Shown piece after piece: positions 52,701 through 63,879 of a DNA stretch of 64,000 nucleotides; position 1 is the first letter of the stretch; every line of letters starts with the position of its first letter. A program made the position numbers and the translations under genes. The notes beneath the pieces were generated by a model that made no database searches, was not told the DNA's origin, and worked only from the letters and a program-made list of their open reading frames with translations. The DNA is from Heliocidaris erythrogramma. Its lineage: Eukaryota > Echinodermata > Echinoidea > Camarodonta > Echinometridae. Location: positions 15,349,563-15,413,562 of the forward strand of contig CM046861.1 of assembly GCA_025617745.1 (NCBI GenBank), in the 5' to 3' direction.

Positions 52701-54285
52701 AACTGTGAAATGTTCCCTCTCATCAATGTTATCCATACATGTACTTGCAATTAGAATAATATCACAGATCTACATGGTCTTTGGCCTATTTCCTTTCATA
52801 TATCATGTGTCTAATTGTTTTTACATTTTCATATCATTTTACAGTATAGAGGAAAGCATGATGCCAAAAACAGTCCCATAGCTGGATGTATAACAGGTGG
52901 TCTTATTGGTTACAGAGGTATGTACATCTTTCTTATATCCACACTCTGTGTTTGAAATTCTTTTTTGTCTCTGTCAGTCAAAAGAACTCTCTTTCTTCCC
53001 TTATTGCTCTCCGGTCAAGTTTGTTTTTTGTTTGTTTTTTGTTTATCTTGTGTGTTTTGTTTGTTTGTTTGTTGTTGTTTTTTGGGTGTTTTTTTTTTGG
53101 GGGGGGGGGTTACAACACCTCCACTCCACTGTCCTATTCTTTCTTCCCCCCCTTATAATTCTTTTCTCTTTAGACAGAAGTTGAAGTATACATTATATAC
53201 ATATTTTCCCCTTGATTTATGCCAATCATTTATTGTGTCAAGGTATAACTTGTAAATATTTGTTTTACAATTCTGTTGATTAGAAAATTTATCATAATTT
53301 TGTATGAAATGTGAAAACCATTACTTGCAGTTATGTTAATGTCAAGATTTATTTGCACTGATGTATGTATTTATGAAATGTGAAACTTGTAATGTTTATG
53401 TCAAAAAATTTTGTGTAATTTTGTATGAAATGTTAAACTTCATTTGTAATTTTGTTTGAGAGAAAAGAATTTTAAAAAACTTGTAAAAACAAAAAAAAGT
53501 GAGTCCCGTTACAATATGGTTTGAGAATAGGTGTTTGAGAAGGAAGGATAGTCAGAGAAACTTTTTTAAACAGGGATCCAACAAAAAATCAAATGAAATA
53601 AAAAAATACAAATGTCTTTTACTGGAGATTGAATTGAGGCATGAGTTTTCAGCTTTGAGCTACAATTAAACTGAAATTTAAGCCAATTTCGTGAAGTGTC
53701 AAACCATCTTTTACATGGCCAAGTTTAAGCTCAAATTAAATGCAAGACTACTGGTAAGTAAGCAACGTACCGCAGTTAAAAAATAGCAAATCAAATGGAC
53801 GTGCCAAACCTTATGTTAAATATTCTTGGTCCATTAATATATCGGTGCACCGGTGTTCGACCGGAGCAAAGCCGATATAAATAACTGATATGACTCGGCC
53901 CTATTCAATATATCTGTGAAAAAAATGCTTTTGCAGTAATGACAAATGATCCCAGTTCTTATGATTGTACCAAAGGAGGATTCAGTTTTGAGGAGAGACT
54001 ATCAGTAGATCTTGCAAAGTACTGAACATAGTTTTTTGGGGTGACCAGTAATCATTGAGCACTTGGGACATTAGTTTGCGTTGTATTTTAGGAAGAAGGG
54101 GTTACTTCTCATGGACTTCTTTCAGCTCTTACTATCAAATTTATCAAAATCTATGAATTTCCTTCACATGGCTGTACTATCATCTTTATATTCTTGACAC
54201 AGCTGGACTGAAACCTGGCATAGCTGGGTGTGTAGGGTTTGCGGCTTTCTCTGCAGCCATCGACCATTACTTCAGCTTTCACTGA
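43552..54285 (+). CDS. TIMM22: Mitochondrial import inner membrane translocase subunit Tim22 (4 exons, complete)
   Basis: Exons 43552-43795, 50406-50590, 52845-52917 and 54203-54285 join in phase to 194 codons, the usual animal Tim22 length. Tim22 is the channel subunit of the TIM22 complex, which inserts carrier proteins and other multispanning proteins into the mitochondrial inner membrane. Residues 1-65 are a hydrophilic N-terminus facing the intermembrane space. MESC leads into the first membrane segment (GFALGGAIGLFA). KNFAMIGAMFACTECLVES, RGKHDAKNSPIAGCITGGL and GLKPGIAGCVGFAAF are the Tim17/22/23-family glycine-rich membrane helices. C71 and C139 match the cysteines that form the conserved disulfide in Tim22. 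The ATG lies in aagATGGCGGCG; no ATG stands in frame between it and the upstream region, where a GTG at 43531 is not preferred. The intronic elements are listed separately. Confidence 0.95.
44218..44900 (+). repeat. 650-bp repeat family, copy B
   Basis: Starts accacaccacgaatagtggt with a short gtggtcatattgaccac hairpin and ends agttgaggtgtatgact. Very close to copy C; copy A is more diverged at its ends. Confidence 0.85.
45000..45260 (-). other. First-exon-like sequence between repeat copies B and C
   Basis: On the minus strand, gccgccattttgatctgcatg precedes ATGGATACGCAAACGCTG and a good donor, GTGAGTTTTC. The CAAAATGGCGGC word resembles start-region elements of housekeeping genes. No continuation exon is recognisable, so this may be a captured 5' gene fragment or chance. 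Confidence 0.3.
45361..45541. repeat. AT-rich hairpin
   Basis: aatgttttataaataatgaa...gcaatttcc pairs with ggaaattgcaaaattcatta...ttataaaacatt. The centre has extra ataaataatga repeats. Confidence 0.75.
45551..46339 (+). repeat. 650-bp repeat family, copy C, bounded by 57-bp direct repeats
   Basis: Core 45605-46283 matches copy B. The segment tgactgcctacattatacac...gagtggataaaacca occurs on both sides (45551-45608 and 46283-46339), which copy B lacks on its right. Confidence 0.85.
46390..47476. mobile_element. Large foldback element with a second foldback nested inside
   Basis: Outer arms about 46390-46640 and 47220-47476: ggtacaaataaccaaaatct pairs with agattttggttatttgtacc. A related foldback occupies 46797-47140 (gtacttacatttcaagag and ctcttgaaatgtaagtac). 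Both share gattcaaatgactcgatcgc words at the hairpin tips. Confidence 0.8.
46797..47140. mobile_element. Nested foldback element
   Basis: Arms of about 160 bp with very high complementarity (ggaatttcctcgccgagccg versus cggctcggcgaggaaattcc). The tip holds several palindromic copies of gatcgagtcatttgaatcg. Confidence 0.8.
47561..48074. mobile_element. Third foldback element of the cluster
   Basis: gctccaggtacaatacaatt... caagtcaaaatcttctcc pairs with ggagaagattttgactcggt...tacctggagc. Interior gcgcaatcgctgggaccgta is approximately inverted at ctattggtagttccagcgat. Related in layout to 46390-47476. Confidence 0.75.
48193..48340. repeat. Hairpin repeat
   Basis: tacacgctttcccagacatg...gaacccagaaacatcttgca pairs with tgcaagatgtttctggttca...attgggaaagagtgta. 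Confidence 0.75.
49150..50350 (-). mobile_element. 5'-truncated LINE (C-terminal reverse-transcriptase region), decayed
   Basis: Read on minus from 50270: a stretch VAQAWTSLTLE, then GIVTLSDLLDENGNFLIYFE and FRKKHKFDCNFAEFYSVK, then after frameshifts YFQFKLIHCILGLNKYLK and SDLCSFCYRFEEIIEHQSWN C. The C..C...H....C pattern matches the zf-RVT region after the RT domain of L1-like elements. Stops and frame changes show it is dead. The RT catalytic domain is absent. Confidence 0.75.
50406..50590 (+). CDS. TIMM22: TIMM22 exon 2
   Basis: Residues 83-143, first membrane segment, a loop (NPVDPELAAKQRARDVLKDM) and FAMIGAMFACTECLVES. Acceptor CAG, donor GTAAGT, ends on a codon boundary. Confidence 0.93.
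50591..52844. other. TIMM22 intron 2
   Basis: Purine-rich GA tract at 51360-51650 and a short direct repeat (ataataatatggaactgtga, twice at 51225-51275). No gene recognised; the long CT-strand open frame is compositional. Confidence 0.7.
52845..52917 (+). CDS. TIMM22: TIMM22 exon 3
   Basis: Residues 144-167 (YRGKHDAKNSPIAGC and ITGGLIGYR) plus one base. Holds the family signature RGK.D..N...AGC.TGG. Acceptor CAG, donor GTATGT. Confidence 0.93.
52918..54202. other. TIMM22 intron 3
   Basis: GTTT-rich and G-run sequence at 53020-53110, otherwise AT-rich. Nothing coding recognised. Confidence 0.7.
54203..54285 (+). CDS. TIMM22: TIMM22 exon 4 and stop
   Basis: Residues 169-194 (GLKPGIAGCVGFAAFSAAID then HYFSFH) and TGA at 54283-54285. 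Acceptor CAG. Confidence 0.93.
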
Positions 54286-55158
54286 CACCAGACCAACACC
54301 ATGGTCATCTGATGACCAAGCAAACTTCTGATCGGAATCGAAATGCTTCTGGAAAGTTCCAGAATGATTTACCTCATGACCTCTTGACCGTGGTGCTTTT
54401 CTGTTGGTTATCGGTCATTGGCATTTTAATGCGGATGGGGAGCAAGCATGCTTGTTGATCGAGGTGTGAACGTCCGTGGGCTCTCGATCTGCGTGGAATA
54501 ATTTTTGGAAAGCATCAGTGGGTTTTCATCATGTTTGATGCTCTTGGGGAGAATGTTGTAAATTCCTGTGAAGTCAACTGATCTTTAAGGAATTATTCTT
54601 ATTCCTGTTGGCAATCTATTCTGGTAGATATGAAAAATAGTCCGAGATATTCTGGGCTCCTTATCTTAGGAGAAGAATGGTGTTTTGCCATTTTATTTCC
54701 TGAAAATGATTAGGTGTTATCGTGAAATATGTCACCCCTCATTCACTCCTCACAGTATTGGTTTATTGCGTGCAAAGCTACGGTGACATTCCCCCACCTT
54801 AGTAGACATAACACGCAAGTGTGTGCGTACACACTGAATGAGAGGAGACTTATTCCACGATTAGGCCAATGATTATCATTAAATCATTTTCTTGCTTTTC
54901 AGCATTAATTCTCTTTAGAACTTTTATTATTAAAAAGAATATAGAAATGTTTATAGTTTTAAAGATTAATCATTTGCTCTTTCTACAACTTTAGCTCTGT
55001 TTATTTATTTGGGTCATACAGAATTGAAAAGTAAAGTAGTAATCTGCTGATGAATTGAGATAAGTGCATCATTGTTTAAGAGTGACCGCTTTTGTACTCC
55101 TCTTTTACATGATTAATACTAAGGAAAAATTAATGCATCTGACTAGTTTTATATATAA

Positions 55159-55333
55159 TACAGTGGAACCTCGTTATAACAAACTACTTGGGACCAAGGA
55201 AATTACCTCTTTGTATCAAAACCTTGTTATATCAGGGCTAAATAACAATAGCATTCAAAGAAGTGGGACCAGAAAAATTACCTTGTTATAATGAGAGTTT
55301 GTTTGTGTTCTTTATAACAAGGTTCCACTGTAC
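55159..55333. mobile_element. MITE with acctcgttataac ends, TA-flanked
   Basis: tacagtggaacctcgttataac and its inverse gttataa...aaggttccactgta. Short repeats of ttacctctttgt/ttaccttgttat inside. TA flanks suggest Tc1/mariner-type insertion. Confidence 0.7.
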
Positions 55334-56180
55334 TTTATAATACAAGACTGAAGTTCCATTATTTATTATAAAAAATCCTAATGCTCATAAACAGTAATTT
55401 CAAGTTTTTCATTTGAAAATGTAAAAAATAAGATGGATTTCTCCCGACCTGGAACAATTTGACGAGAGGGCGCTTTGATACATTTCTCTGTCAAGATTTA
55501 TTCCTTCTCTGATTGTAAAGACTTTCTTACTGCAGAGAATTCCAGTTATAAAGGAGTAAATTGGTCCTTACAAGACACTTAAAGATAAGTTTGAATTCTA
55601 TTCAAGCAGTTACATTGTAAAGGAAAGTTGTCCGGAAGCAATTGGTAAAGGTTGATGATGTAGAAAATAAATATTTGTGTATACTGGGAGATTTGGGAAT
55701 CCTCAAAAGGATAAGAAATAAATTGACCAAATCTTGCTGAAAAAAACACTTGCACTGAACACAAAAATTGGGTATATATATACAGTATATTTACTGTATA
55801 TCTATATGGGTCACACACACATGTGACATAAATGTTTGGCACAAACACTTTTAAGCTATTTTTCTTCATGTTTCGAATGTGACGGTATTTGAAGAGCAGT
55901 CCTATGATATTCTTCCAAAGTGATTTAAAAAGAATGAGAAAGTTTACAAATTATCATCACCTTTACCAGGACAACTCAACCATTTCTTTAATCAAAAGTG
56001 GATTACATTACAATAATTGAACTAGAACATGTTGAAATATCAGTGCAGTAATGAACAGAGTGACTTCATATAACACTTGGAAATATTGGTAGAAATGGAA
56101 GTTTTGGGTGAAATATACTGCAAGCTTATGAGTCTTGTATCAGCCAGTTCGTATTCCATTTTTCTTCTGTCCAATTATAA

Positions 56181-56257
56181 CGTGTGTTGAGAGCCAGAAG
56201 GGCGTTAACTCGCTGTTAAAACATATGAGTTAACGCCCTTCTGGCTCTCAACACACG
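56181..56257. mobile_element. 77-bp hairpin element, copy 2, with 4-bp flanking duplication
   Basis: Same 77-bp length and arms as 22364-22440. Flanked by ATAA on both sides (56177-56180, 56258-56261). The arms pair perfectly over about 30 bp. Confidence 0.85.
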
Positions 56258-57276
56258 ATAACGTAATAAATAAGATTTTTTTTTTTTTGCTTTGTCATGT
56301 GGAATTATGTGTTGGGGAATATTCTGGATATCATGTTGCCTTGTCACAGTGGGTGTTATGTGGTATTCCTTGATTCTGCATAGACCTATTCCTATTTGAA
56401 ATATCTTTTAAATTTCTCTCGCACTTGTTGAAAGGAACAGTCCATCCTGATGATATCAAGTTGTTTTTGATAAAAGCAAAAAAAGGGAACCCTATATCGG
56501 TGAAAGTTTGAGGAAATTCAAGAAAATGTGATAAAAGATAAAAACAGTTACATTTGAAGTTGTGATTGATTAAACATAAATTGGTGACAACATTTTTATT
56601 ATATCCCTTGTGCGCTTTGAAGCTGTCCATGTGTTTTGTACTGTGAATTTAAAGAAATATCCCTATTCGTGATCGTTGATAAAGGAAAATATCTCTCTCT
56701 ATGCCGGTCATGTAAAACATTTTCTTGTTATATTTATACATGTATTGAATAAAATATATTTCATTTCAAGGTACAGTTATGAGAAAACATTTTTTTTTTG
56801 GAGAAAAATGTAAAAATTATAAAATTTATTGCACAAAACATATGGAGAGCTGTTCCCATGGAAAAACACAGAGTGGCCAATTTGTGTTTGATTGATTTTC
56901 AATTTTATTAAAAGATTATTGATATTCCATGTAATCTTTCTCAAACATAGACTGATTGATTTCAGTCAGTCCTTTGCCTGAGTTATTAGACACCAACATG
57001 GTGACATATTATAGCTCAATAGAAGTTATAATTATTCTGCTTTGCAACATAATAATATTGTATATCTTTCTTCATGTGGTGTTATGCAATGCAAAAGCAT
57101 GAATAACTGCTGTGAATGTTAAAAAGGGAAGTTTTAATATAAAGTGTAAATAAAATAAGTTATACTCACATTACATGTATGTACATGTATATCTATTACT
57201 TTTGTTGATTCAGTTTCTTTGTTTCAGTTCTGATGATACAAGTGACTTGTTTCTCTCAAAATTGTTAGCTCTCCTC

Positions 57277-57772
57277 TTAAAGGGGAAAGTCCACCCTAAT
57301 ATCAAGTTGATTTTAAAGGAAGCAGAAGAATTGAAAAATCGGATCTATGAAAGTTTGAGCAAAATCCGACAAGAAATAAGAAAGTTATGAAATTTCAGAG
57401 TTGTAATCAATCAAACACCAATTGGTATCTCCATGACGTATCTTGTGAGCTCGTCTCCGATTCGCCCTCTACTAAAAAAAAAAAATCATAAATTTCCATT
57501 TTCTCTAAAGAAAATAGTTAAACATACATGCAACTTAGATATGTTTTTACACAAAACCTGTATGAAACGAATGTATTCCTTCATCAACAACTAAGAAAAT
57601 GAAAATTGATGACATTTTCTGTATACATACATGTGTACCAAATGGGAAAGGAGCTCGCAAGATACGTCAACAAGTTGCCAATTTGCGTATGATTGATCAC
57701 AACAGTACTTCAAAAATTCATAACTTAATTCTCGTTGGATTATTATTCACACAGGGTTAACTTCCCCTTTAA
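57277..57772. mobile_element. TTAA-flanked foldback element, relative of 18799-19410
   Basis: ttaaaggggaaagtccaccc and gggttaacttcccctttaa ends; interior aagaaataagaaagttatga, caccaattggtatctcc and its inverse. Same terminal aagtccaccct core as the element at 18799. Confidence 0.7.
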
Positions 57773-57938
57773 TTCTCTTGAATTGAAATACATTTGATGC
57801 GGCTTTTCAAAACTGAAATTGTTTAAGCTCTATAGAAATGTTCTCCTCAACTCGTTTTTTTTTTTACATAGAACAATTTGCTACTAGCTCCTTTTATAGG
57901 TAGAGGTTTGTATCGTGGTACTGATAGCGTTAAGAAGG

Positions 57939-58176
57939 CTTACGGTTCACCATGTGGTTAGTCCTGAAAAGGACCGTTGATTAAGAAGAAGAAAGTGGAG
58001 AAAGCTAAGAGGAGAAGAAATGGGAAAGCGAGAAAGAAAGTAAGAATGTTTGAGGTAGTCTTTCTTGGAAGTGTAAAGTCCTGAAAAGGATTGTAAACCA
58101 GATGAGAAGGCTTTCTCCACTTTCTTCTTCTTACTCAACAGTCCTTTTTAGGACTAACCACATGGTGAACCGTAAG
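57939..58176. repeat. Hairpin element of about 238 bp
   Basis: cttacggttcaccatgtggt...agtcctgaaaagga and gaagaagaaagtggagaaag pair with ctttctccactttcttcttc and accacatggtgaaccgtaag. The central part is purine-rich and not paired. Confidence 0.75.
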
Positions 58177-58365
58177 ACATATCAACGTTACCTCTTTTTA
58201 TTTCAGATACATATTCACGAGGTAACAGAATTTCAATAATTTCTCAAACGTTTCACATCTGCAGGCAGTCTTTACATTTCACATAACAGGAAAAAGAGTG
58301 ATGGGCAAGACAATAGACAGATTGTAAGAGGAGATAGTTATACAGAGAAAAAGATGGAGTGAAGG

Positions 58366-58369
<4 letters not shown>

Positions 58370-58406
<37 letters not shown>
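58370..58406. repeat. (GA)n microsatellite
   Basis: Perfect GAGAGA run. Confidence 0.95.
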
Positions 58407-58408
<2 letters not shown>

Positions 58409-61400
58409 CGGTGGGAGAAAAATAACGATACCACTAGACCATTTCGACCAATAAGCCACTTCGGGGATGCAATCTGAGCATGAGCAGATAAAGGTCATCT
58501 GTACCAAATTCTAAAACCCACTGACACTAATATTCGATATGTGCTCATGAATGTCATGTAATCATTATTCAATTATGCACTAATGGTGCATTCCATGATA
58601 TCCAGGTGGAAGTATTTTTTTTATTTAAAGGGGGAAACAAAAGCTATTCATGAGGCACCTCTATCACTCCCAGAGTTATTTTTCTGAAGTGCACATAAAG
58701 GGACCCTCCATGTCTAAAATATCTGTGGATATTTGGGGTCATTTGTACAATCTCAGTACCATGCGCTAACCCCGAACTGGCTTATTCTGTTGAAAATTAT
58801 CCAGCCATTGACTGGCATCGGTGTCATACTCTAAAAAAAAAAAGAGTGAATTTTCACTCTATTTTCACTCCCCAGGGAGTCACGTCAGTCATCACTCGAT
58901 TTTTTTTTAGAGATATAGAGGGTGCACTAGTCTCGGGCCACCGAAGGACGGTAGGAGGGGATTTATCATCTTTTTTTAAAGTTCTGGTTTCCACCCTCTG
59001 TACATGTATTTCTTTTTCTCTTTCTCATTTTATTTCATTTTTTGCTATGGGGGGGGGGGGGGGGGCACATGCTTCTGTGCCCCTATATAGGCCGTAACCC
59101 TAAACTGTATTTGACTACACACTTAAACATTCCGTCGCCTTCCTTTATTAATCCTTTATTAATCACGTGACTATTTTATTAAGTCTGTTGTTATCTTTAC
59201 CCAGCTATCCATCCATCCCGATTGCACTTGCTCTTAATCCCCGGAAGGAAATGAAGAAGGAAGTTGTTCTTGGGATAACGGTAATTTAACTTTCGGTAAA
59301 AGTCGGTTCTTTCCGCTCTTTGATAACTCTGATGTGAAAGAAACTCTGCATGGTCATTAAAATTGGGATTTGGTGGACAGTTGATGCTACTGAACACAAT
59401 GGATGAATACAACGTGTCGCATCTTCGTAGCATTCCTGTTAGATAACTTGCAGAAAAATTAAATCGACACGAGTTGATTTGTCTGAAGGCAGAAAATAAA
59501 ATCGGGAAAAAACGGGTTGGTGAAAGTTTGAATGAAATCGGACCAATAGTAAGAAAATTATGAAGGTTTAAAAGCAGGAATCACTAAATCTATGTTGGTC
59601 GCAGACTGTAGCGTATTTGGGAACGAATCCCCAGGCCTTTTGTCGTACACTAAAATATATCGTGCATTTATTTCCATCTGGGCTCAAAATATAAAGATTA
59701 ACCCGTTTATATGTACTTGTACTTTTATTGACAAATAAAAAACCGAGAACAAGCTTTTTCCTAGTCGGCAACTTTAAGAATTAGATATTTTTTGTTTTGT
59801 GTTGTTTTTGTTTTGTTTGTTGTTGTTTGGTTGGGGTTTTTTTCTTTGCGTGCTGCAAAATCTTCGGGTAACTTTTCGTCATATTTGGCTTTGAATGTTG
59901 TTAACAGAATATGCTGCATACAAAACAAACAAATATTTAATGAACTTTCGTTATCTATTAGAAAGGTTGAAACCATGAACTAGGTTGACTGAATGACTGG
60001 GAAGCCCTTCATACCTTTTCCTATTGTTGCAGATAGAATCGAAGTACATTGTAGAGTGCAGGCAGTCAGTAAAGAATATGACAAAAGCTATTCACATGGG
60101 ACTATGTTAATTGAAAAGTGTGATGATGGACAAAATACCCCCCCCCCCAACTTTGCAGAGAAAGGAAAAATAGTGGGGTTTTTTAAGAATAGGCTCAGAT
60201 TTTCCAAATTTTCCGTCGTAAATTTCATCAACATTTAATACAATCGTCACATCTACTGCAATCTACTGCAATTTTCATTGTCCATTTTTCCTTTTACGCG
60301 TAAAAATATAAGTAAATGTTAAGTTTATTATTGTTTTGAATTCTTCTCCTTCGGTGTTCTTGTGCATAATATATATACTAAAAATGTATTTATAAAATAG
60401 TTTAAAGCAAAATTGCTACAGTTTAATTGATATACGGAATGGGGAATACTCTTTAAATACTCTATCGAAGTGTTGTTAAAAGACCTCCACCAAATAAATC
60501 TGAGATGAGCTAAATGTTTAAAATAAGTAAACTGCATAATATGCCCTGTCTGTTTCCAAGATATGGTTTGTTAGTGTAATTAGACAGAAAACGGTTGCAA
60601 ACCTGCAGGGCACAGGAAGGAACTCGTCCAGTATACATTAGTCATAGTGTCAGACTGATAAATTTTGTTTTAGAGGCTCGCGGGTGTGGGCGTGAGAAAG
60701 AGTGTGCATGGACTGATGATGGCTCATACAAATCGTAATGGTTTCAGGGCAACAAATAAAAAGGAGGGATATATAGAAGATTTCTTGGGTGTTTACATAC
60801 ACCCAAAAGGCTTGGAAAAGCAAAAAATAAAAAGGGGGCCCGGACCCCCATGACTCCCTCCCCCCCCCCCCCCAACATGATCTGCCCCTGGGTTTGTCTC
60901 AAGGGAAAGCATGTTAATTTTACATTTCTTTCTATAATACTCTATCTTTGCATGAATTTTAAAAACCTTGTATAACGCCAACAGTTTATAAATTATATAA
61001 CAGTGGATATGAATCGAAATGAGTCGAAAACGATATGGACAGAAGGAATATCATTAACAAACGACTAATCAATACACATTCGCATTTATGGAGTAATAAA
61101 TAATTCCTTTAGGGCAATATTTTACATTGCATTTTTATTCAGATGATTTAAGTATTTGATAATAAATATAATTATTTGGTATGTACAATGCATATCTGTA
61201 TATCCATAAATAAATATTGCCATAATATGAACATTTTCTGACTGATTGTAATTGAAAACTAAATTTATTGTGTCACCCCTACGGAGTCATAGCTCACGAG
61301 TCATACATATAATGTTTTTTAACACAGGTCAATAGTTCTAACGGCTATTGATTGATTGTTCAATGAGTCATGGGAAATTATACACACGAAATGTTAATAT

Positions 61401-61555
61401 TGATAGAATTTTCGACATTGATGTAATCATATATATACTGTATATTAATCATTGCATACGCATACGTAATGGCACTTTCATTTTTGGCATAGCCATTTCA
61501 TTGTTTAAATATTGCAGTCGCATTGTCATTATAATTATCATTATTGTTACCATTA

Positions 61556-61742
61556 TCATTAGTAGTAGTAGTAGTAGTAGTAACGGTAGTAGTAGAAGTA
61601 TAGTAGTAGTATAGTAGTAGTAGTAATAGTAGTAGTAGTAATAGTAGCAGTAGCAGCAGTAGAAGAAGAAGATTTAAGAAGAAGAATAGTAGTAGCAGCA
61701 GCAGCAGCAGCAGTAGAAGAAGAAGTAGTAGTAGTAGTAGTT

Positions 61743-61776
<34 letters not shown>

Positions 61777-61811
61777 CAGTAGTAATAGTAGTAGTAGCAG
61801 TAGCAGTAGAA

Positions 61812-61855
<44 letters not shown>

Positions 61856-61862
61856 TAGTAGT
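61556..61862. repeat. (AGT)n/(AGC)n trinucleotide array
   Basis: Long AGT repeat with AGC and AGA interruptions. The long Tyr/Thr/Ala/Ser open frames here are repeat translations. Confidence 0.95.
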
Positions 61863-62538
61863 ATTGTCATTATTCCATCATCATCATTCTCATTATTATA
61901 AACATCTTTATTGAGGAAACAGCATAATAATGAGACATGTCGATTCAGCAATGATCAGGAGGGGGAAATAACCTGAAATATCTGGGGACAAATCGCACAA
62001 TTATACCAAAATCCTGAAAAGATGATAAATCGTTATTATCACGTTACGTGAACACATGTATGCATACACATTGAAAATCAAACACTTTAAAGACGTTCCA
62101 TTTTATAATGTTCTATTATAATCTATAGTGATTGAAAACACCTCGCCATAATCATTGCTATTCTTGAACTGATGTGCTATATTGATGAAGTTCCTTTTCA
62201 TGTAAACATGCTGCATGGAATTTAAATGAGAGTATAAAATTCTGTTCATACTAAGTCTATAAACAAATTTATTTATAGTTTACTAGAAGTTAACGTACGT
62301 CACAAGTATCTTCATTTGCATAATTTTCACCAAATATTCCCGATGGAAATACCCCAGCGTTTCTTAATGACTTGATTGCATGGGGTGAGATATCTTGAGA
62401 ATACATTTAGATAAATCTGTGTATTGTCTTATTCATATTAAATTTTTAAAAGACAGGGTAAATCATTCAATGGAAAGGATGGACATCTGGAGGATATACC
62501 GATAATGTTGTCATAGTTTACATATTACTGTAGGCATC

Positions 62539-63182
62539 TCATAGGTCAATCGCAAAGGTTCCGTAGAGCTGGAGAGCAGGGTCCCCGTTACTTGGCCCAT
62601 TTTCGTTGTCTGGGCTGAGATGGGATTTGAATGCAGAGCCTTGGTACGACCTGAACGACGACACCGCCTGCATTGGTCGAGGGCGGACATCGTAGAAATC
62701 CATCTCCAAGTAGTCTTTCGCGCCATCGCTAAGGCATCGAACTCCTCGACTTGTGACGCTGTCCAGGGATGTCTGCGAATTCCCCATGCGCTCTTGTTCT
62801 GCCGCTATGACAGCCATCTCAAACAAGTTCTGCCCTCGCTCCAACGTCGTCATGTTGTTGTTACCCTTTTTACCACCACCAACACCCATCCCCCCTCCCC
62901 CTCGGAGGGCATCGCTGGTATGCGAACCCCCATCAATGGACCAGACACTCCCCGACGCTTCCCTGAAGGGATGTTCCAGGTACAGAGTTTCTCTGCTGTT
63001 GCAGCTGCTGTTGTCTTCTGCGGCGACAGGCCTGGATGACGTCACGTAGGGGAAGATGAGGGTGTTGACATTGCTTAGACTCTGGAGGCTAATGCTCTTC
63101 TTCTTGGTGAGGTTGGTGGTTTGTTTTGCGCTGCCGGACCTGTTCGGTGACTGATGCGGGTCCCGTCGCGTGTCCCATGCAT
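62539..63182 (-). CDS. Last exon of an unrecognised minus-strand gene (213-residue C-terminal tail)
   Basis: From acceptor CTCATAG at 63183 the frame (AWDTRRDPHQSPNRSGSAKQ...) stays open for 213 residues to TGA at 62541-62539; the exon starts with two bases of a split codon. Codon use is GC-rich compared with the surroundings, which supports real coding. The sequence is hydrophilic with a Gly-rich run (RGGGGMGVGGGKKGNNN), SQTSLDSVTSRG, a KDYLEMDFYDV segment and C-terminus TFAIDL. YLEM fits a YXXM phosphotyrosine site that binds PI3K p85 SH2 domains, so a signalling adaptor or receptor tail is possible. I see no domain. The rest of the gene is to the right of the window. Confidence 0.6.
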
Positions 63183-63421
63183 CTATGAGGTTAGGGCAAA
63201 TGATTTGGAGAAATTGCTTTCACATAATTATTATTTACATTATAGTTTACATACATTCTACCTAACATTTATAAATAATTTATCTATAATTGAACCTTAA
63301 TTAACATAAATTTACCAGTAATTCACATATAGTTTAACTCTATAGTTTAGATATCATTCATTCAGTTACAAAGAGAGGATAGATATAGACACACATAGGC
63401 CTACCTAGACAGAGGCGGGAT

Positions 63422-63864
63422 TAGTCTAGTTCTGAACGTTATAGAGTACCGAAGTGTGACGTCATCAAATTTAGATTTTTGTATTTCAGTATTTTTAGGA
63501 CCATATTTAGGTAGAGCATGATGGAAAACATTCACACATCAAATTTGACATGAATCAGTTCATGGTGGCCCAAGGTATGGCTATATGAATATCTAATTAG
63601 CCCCATTGAAGTCAGTGTAAATTGGCCTGGTTCTTAACAGTTTAGAACCAGGCCAATTTAACACTGACTTCAATGGGGCTAAGGAGGTATTCATGCGGTC
63701 ATATCTCGGGGCCCAATGAGCCAATTGCCATAAAATTTGGGCTCTGGATGTTTTTCACCATGTTCCTTTGAGATATGGTATAAAAAATGTCAAAATGAAA
63801 AAATAGCTTTTTGTGACGTCATCACTTCGGTACTCTATAATTAAAAATGTCCAGAACTAGACTA
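63422..63864. mobile_element. 443-bp foldback element with perfect 9-bp target duplication
   Basis: Ends TAGTCTAGTTCTG and CAGAACTAGACTA are exact inverses. AGGCGGGAT is repeated directly outside (63413-63421 and 63865-63873). The centre pairs well (ccattgaagtcagtgtaaat with its inverse near 63656). A 9-bp duplication fits Mutator-like elements; no transposase is present. It lies in the intron upstream of the exon at 62539-63182. Confidence 0.85.
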
Positions 63865-63879
63865 AGGCGGGATATGTGA

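Larger units (their letters stand above)
54286..62538. other. TIMM22 3' UTR and intergenic DNA
   Basis: The 3' UTR end cannot be fixed; AATAAA hexamers occur at several places, for example 56748-56753. Elements listed separately at 55159, 56181, 57277, 57939, 58370 and 61556. G/C runs at 59050-59065, 60140-60148 and 60860-60873. No further gene recognised. Confidence 0.6.

Noticed and set aside
61559..61951. Tyr/Thr/Ser/Ala-rich 130-codon frame
   Set aside because: Trinucleotide AGT repeat translation.
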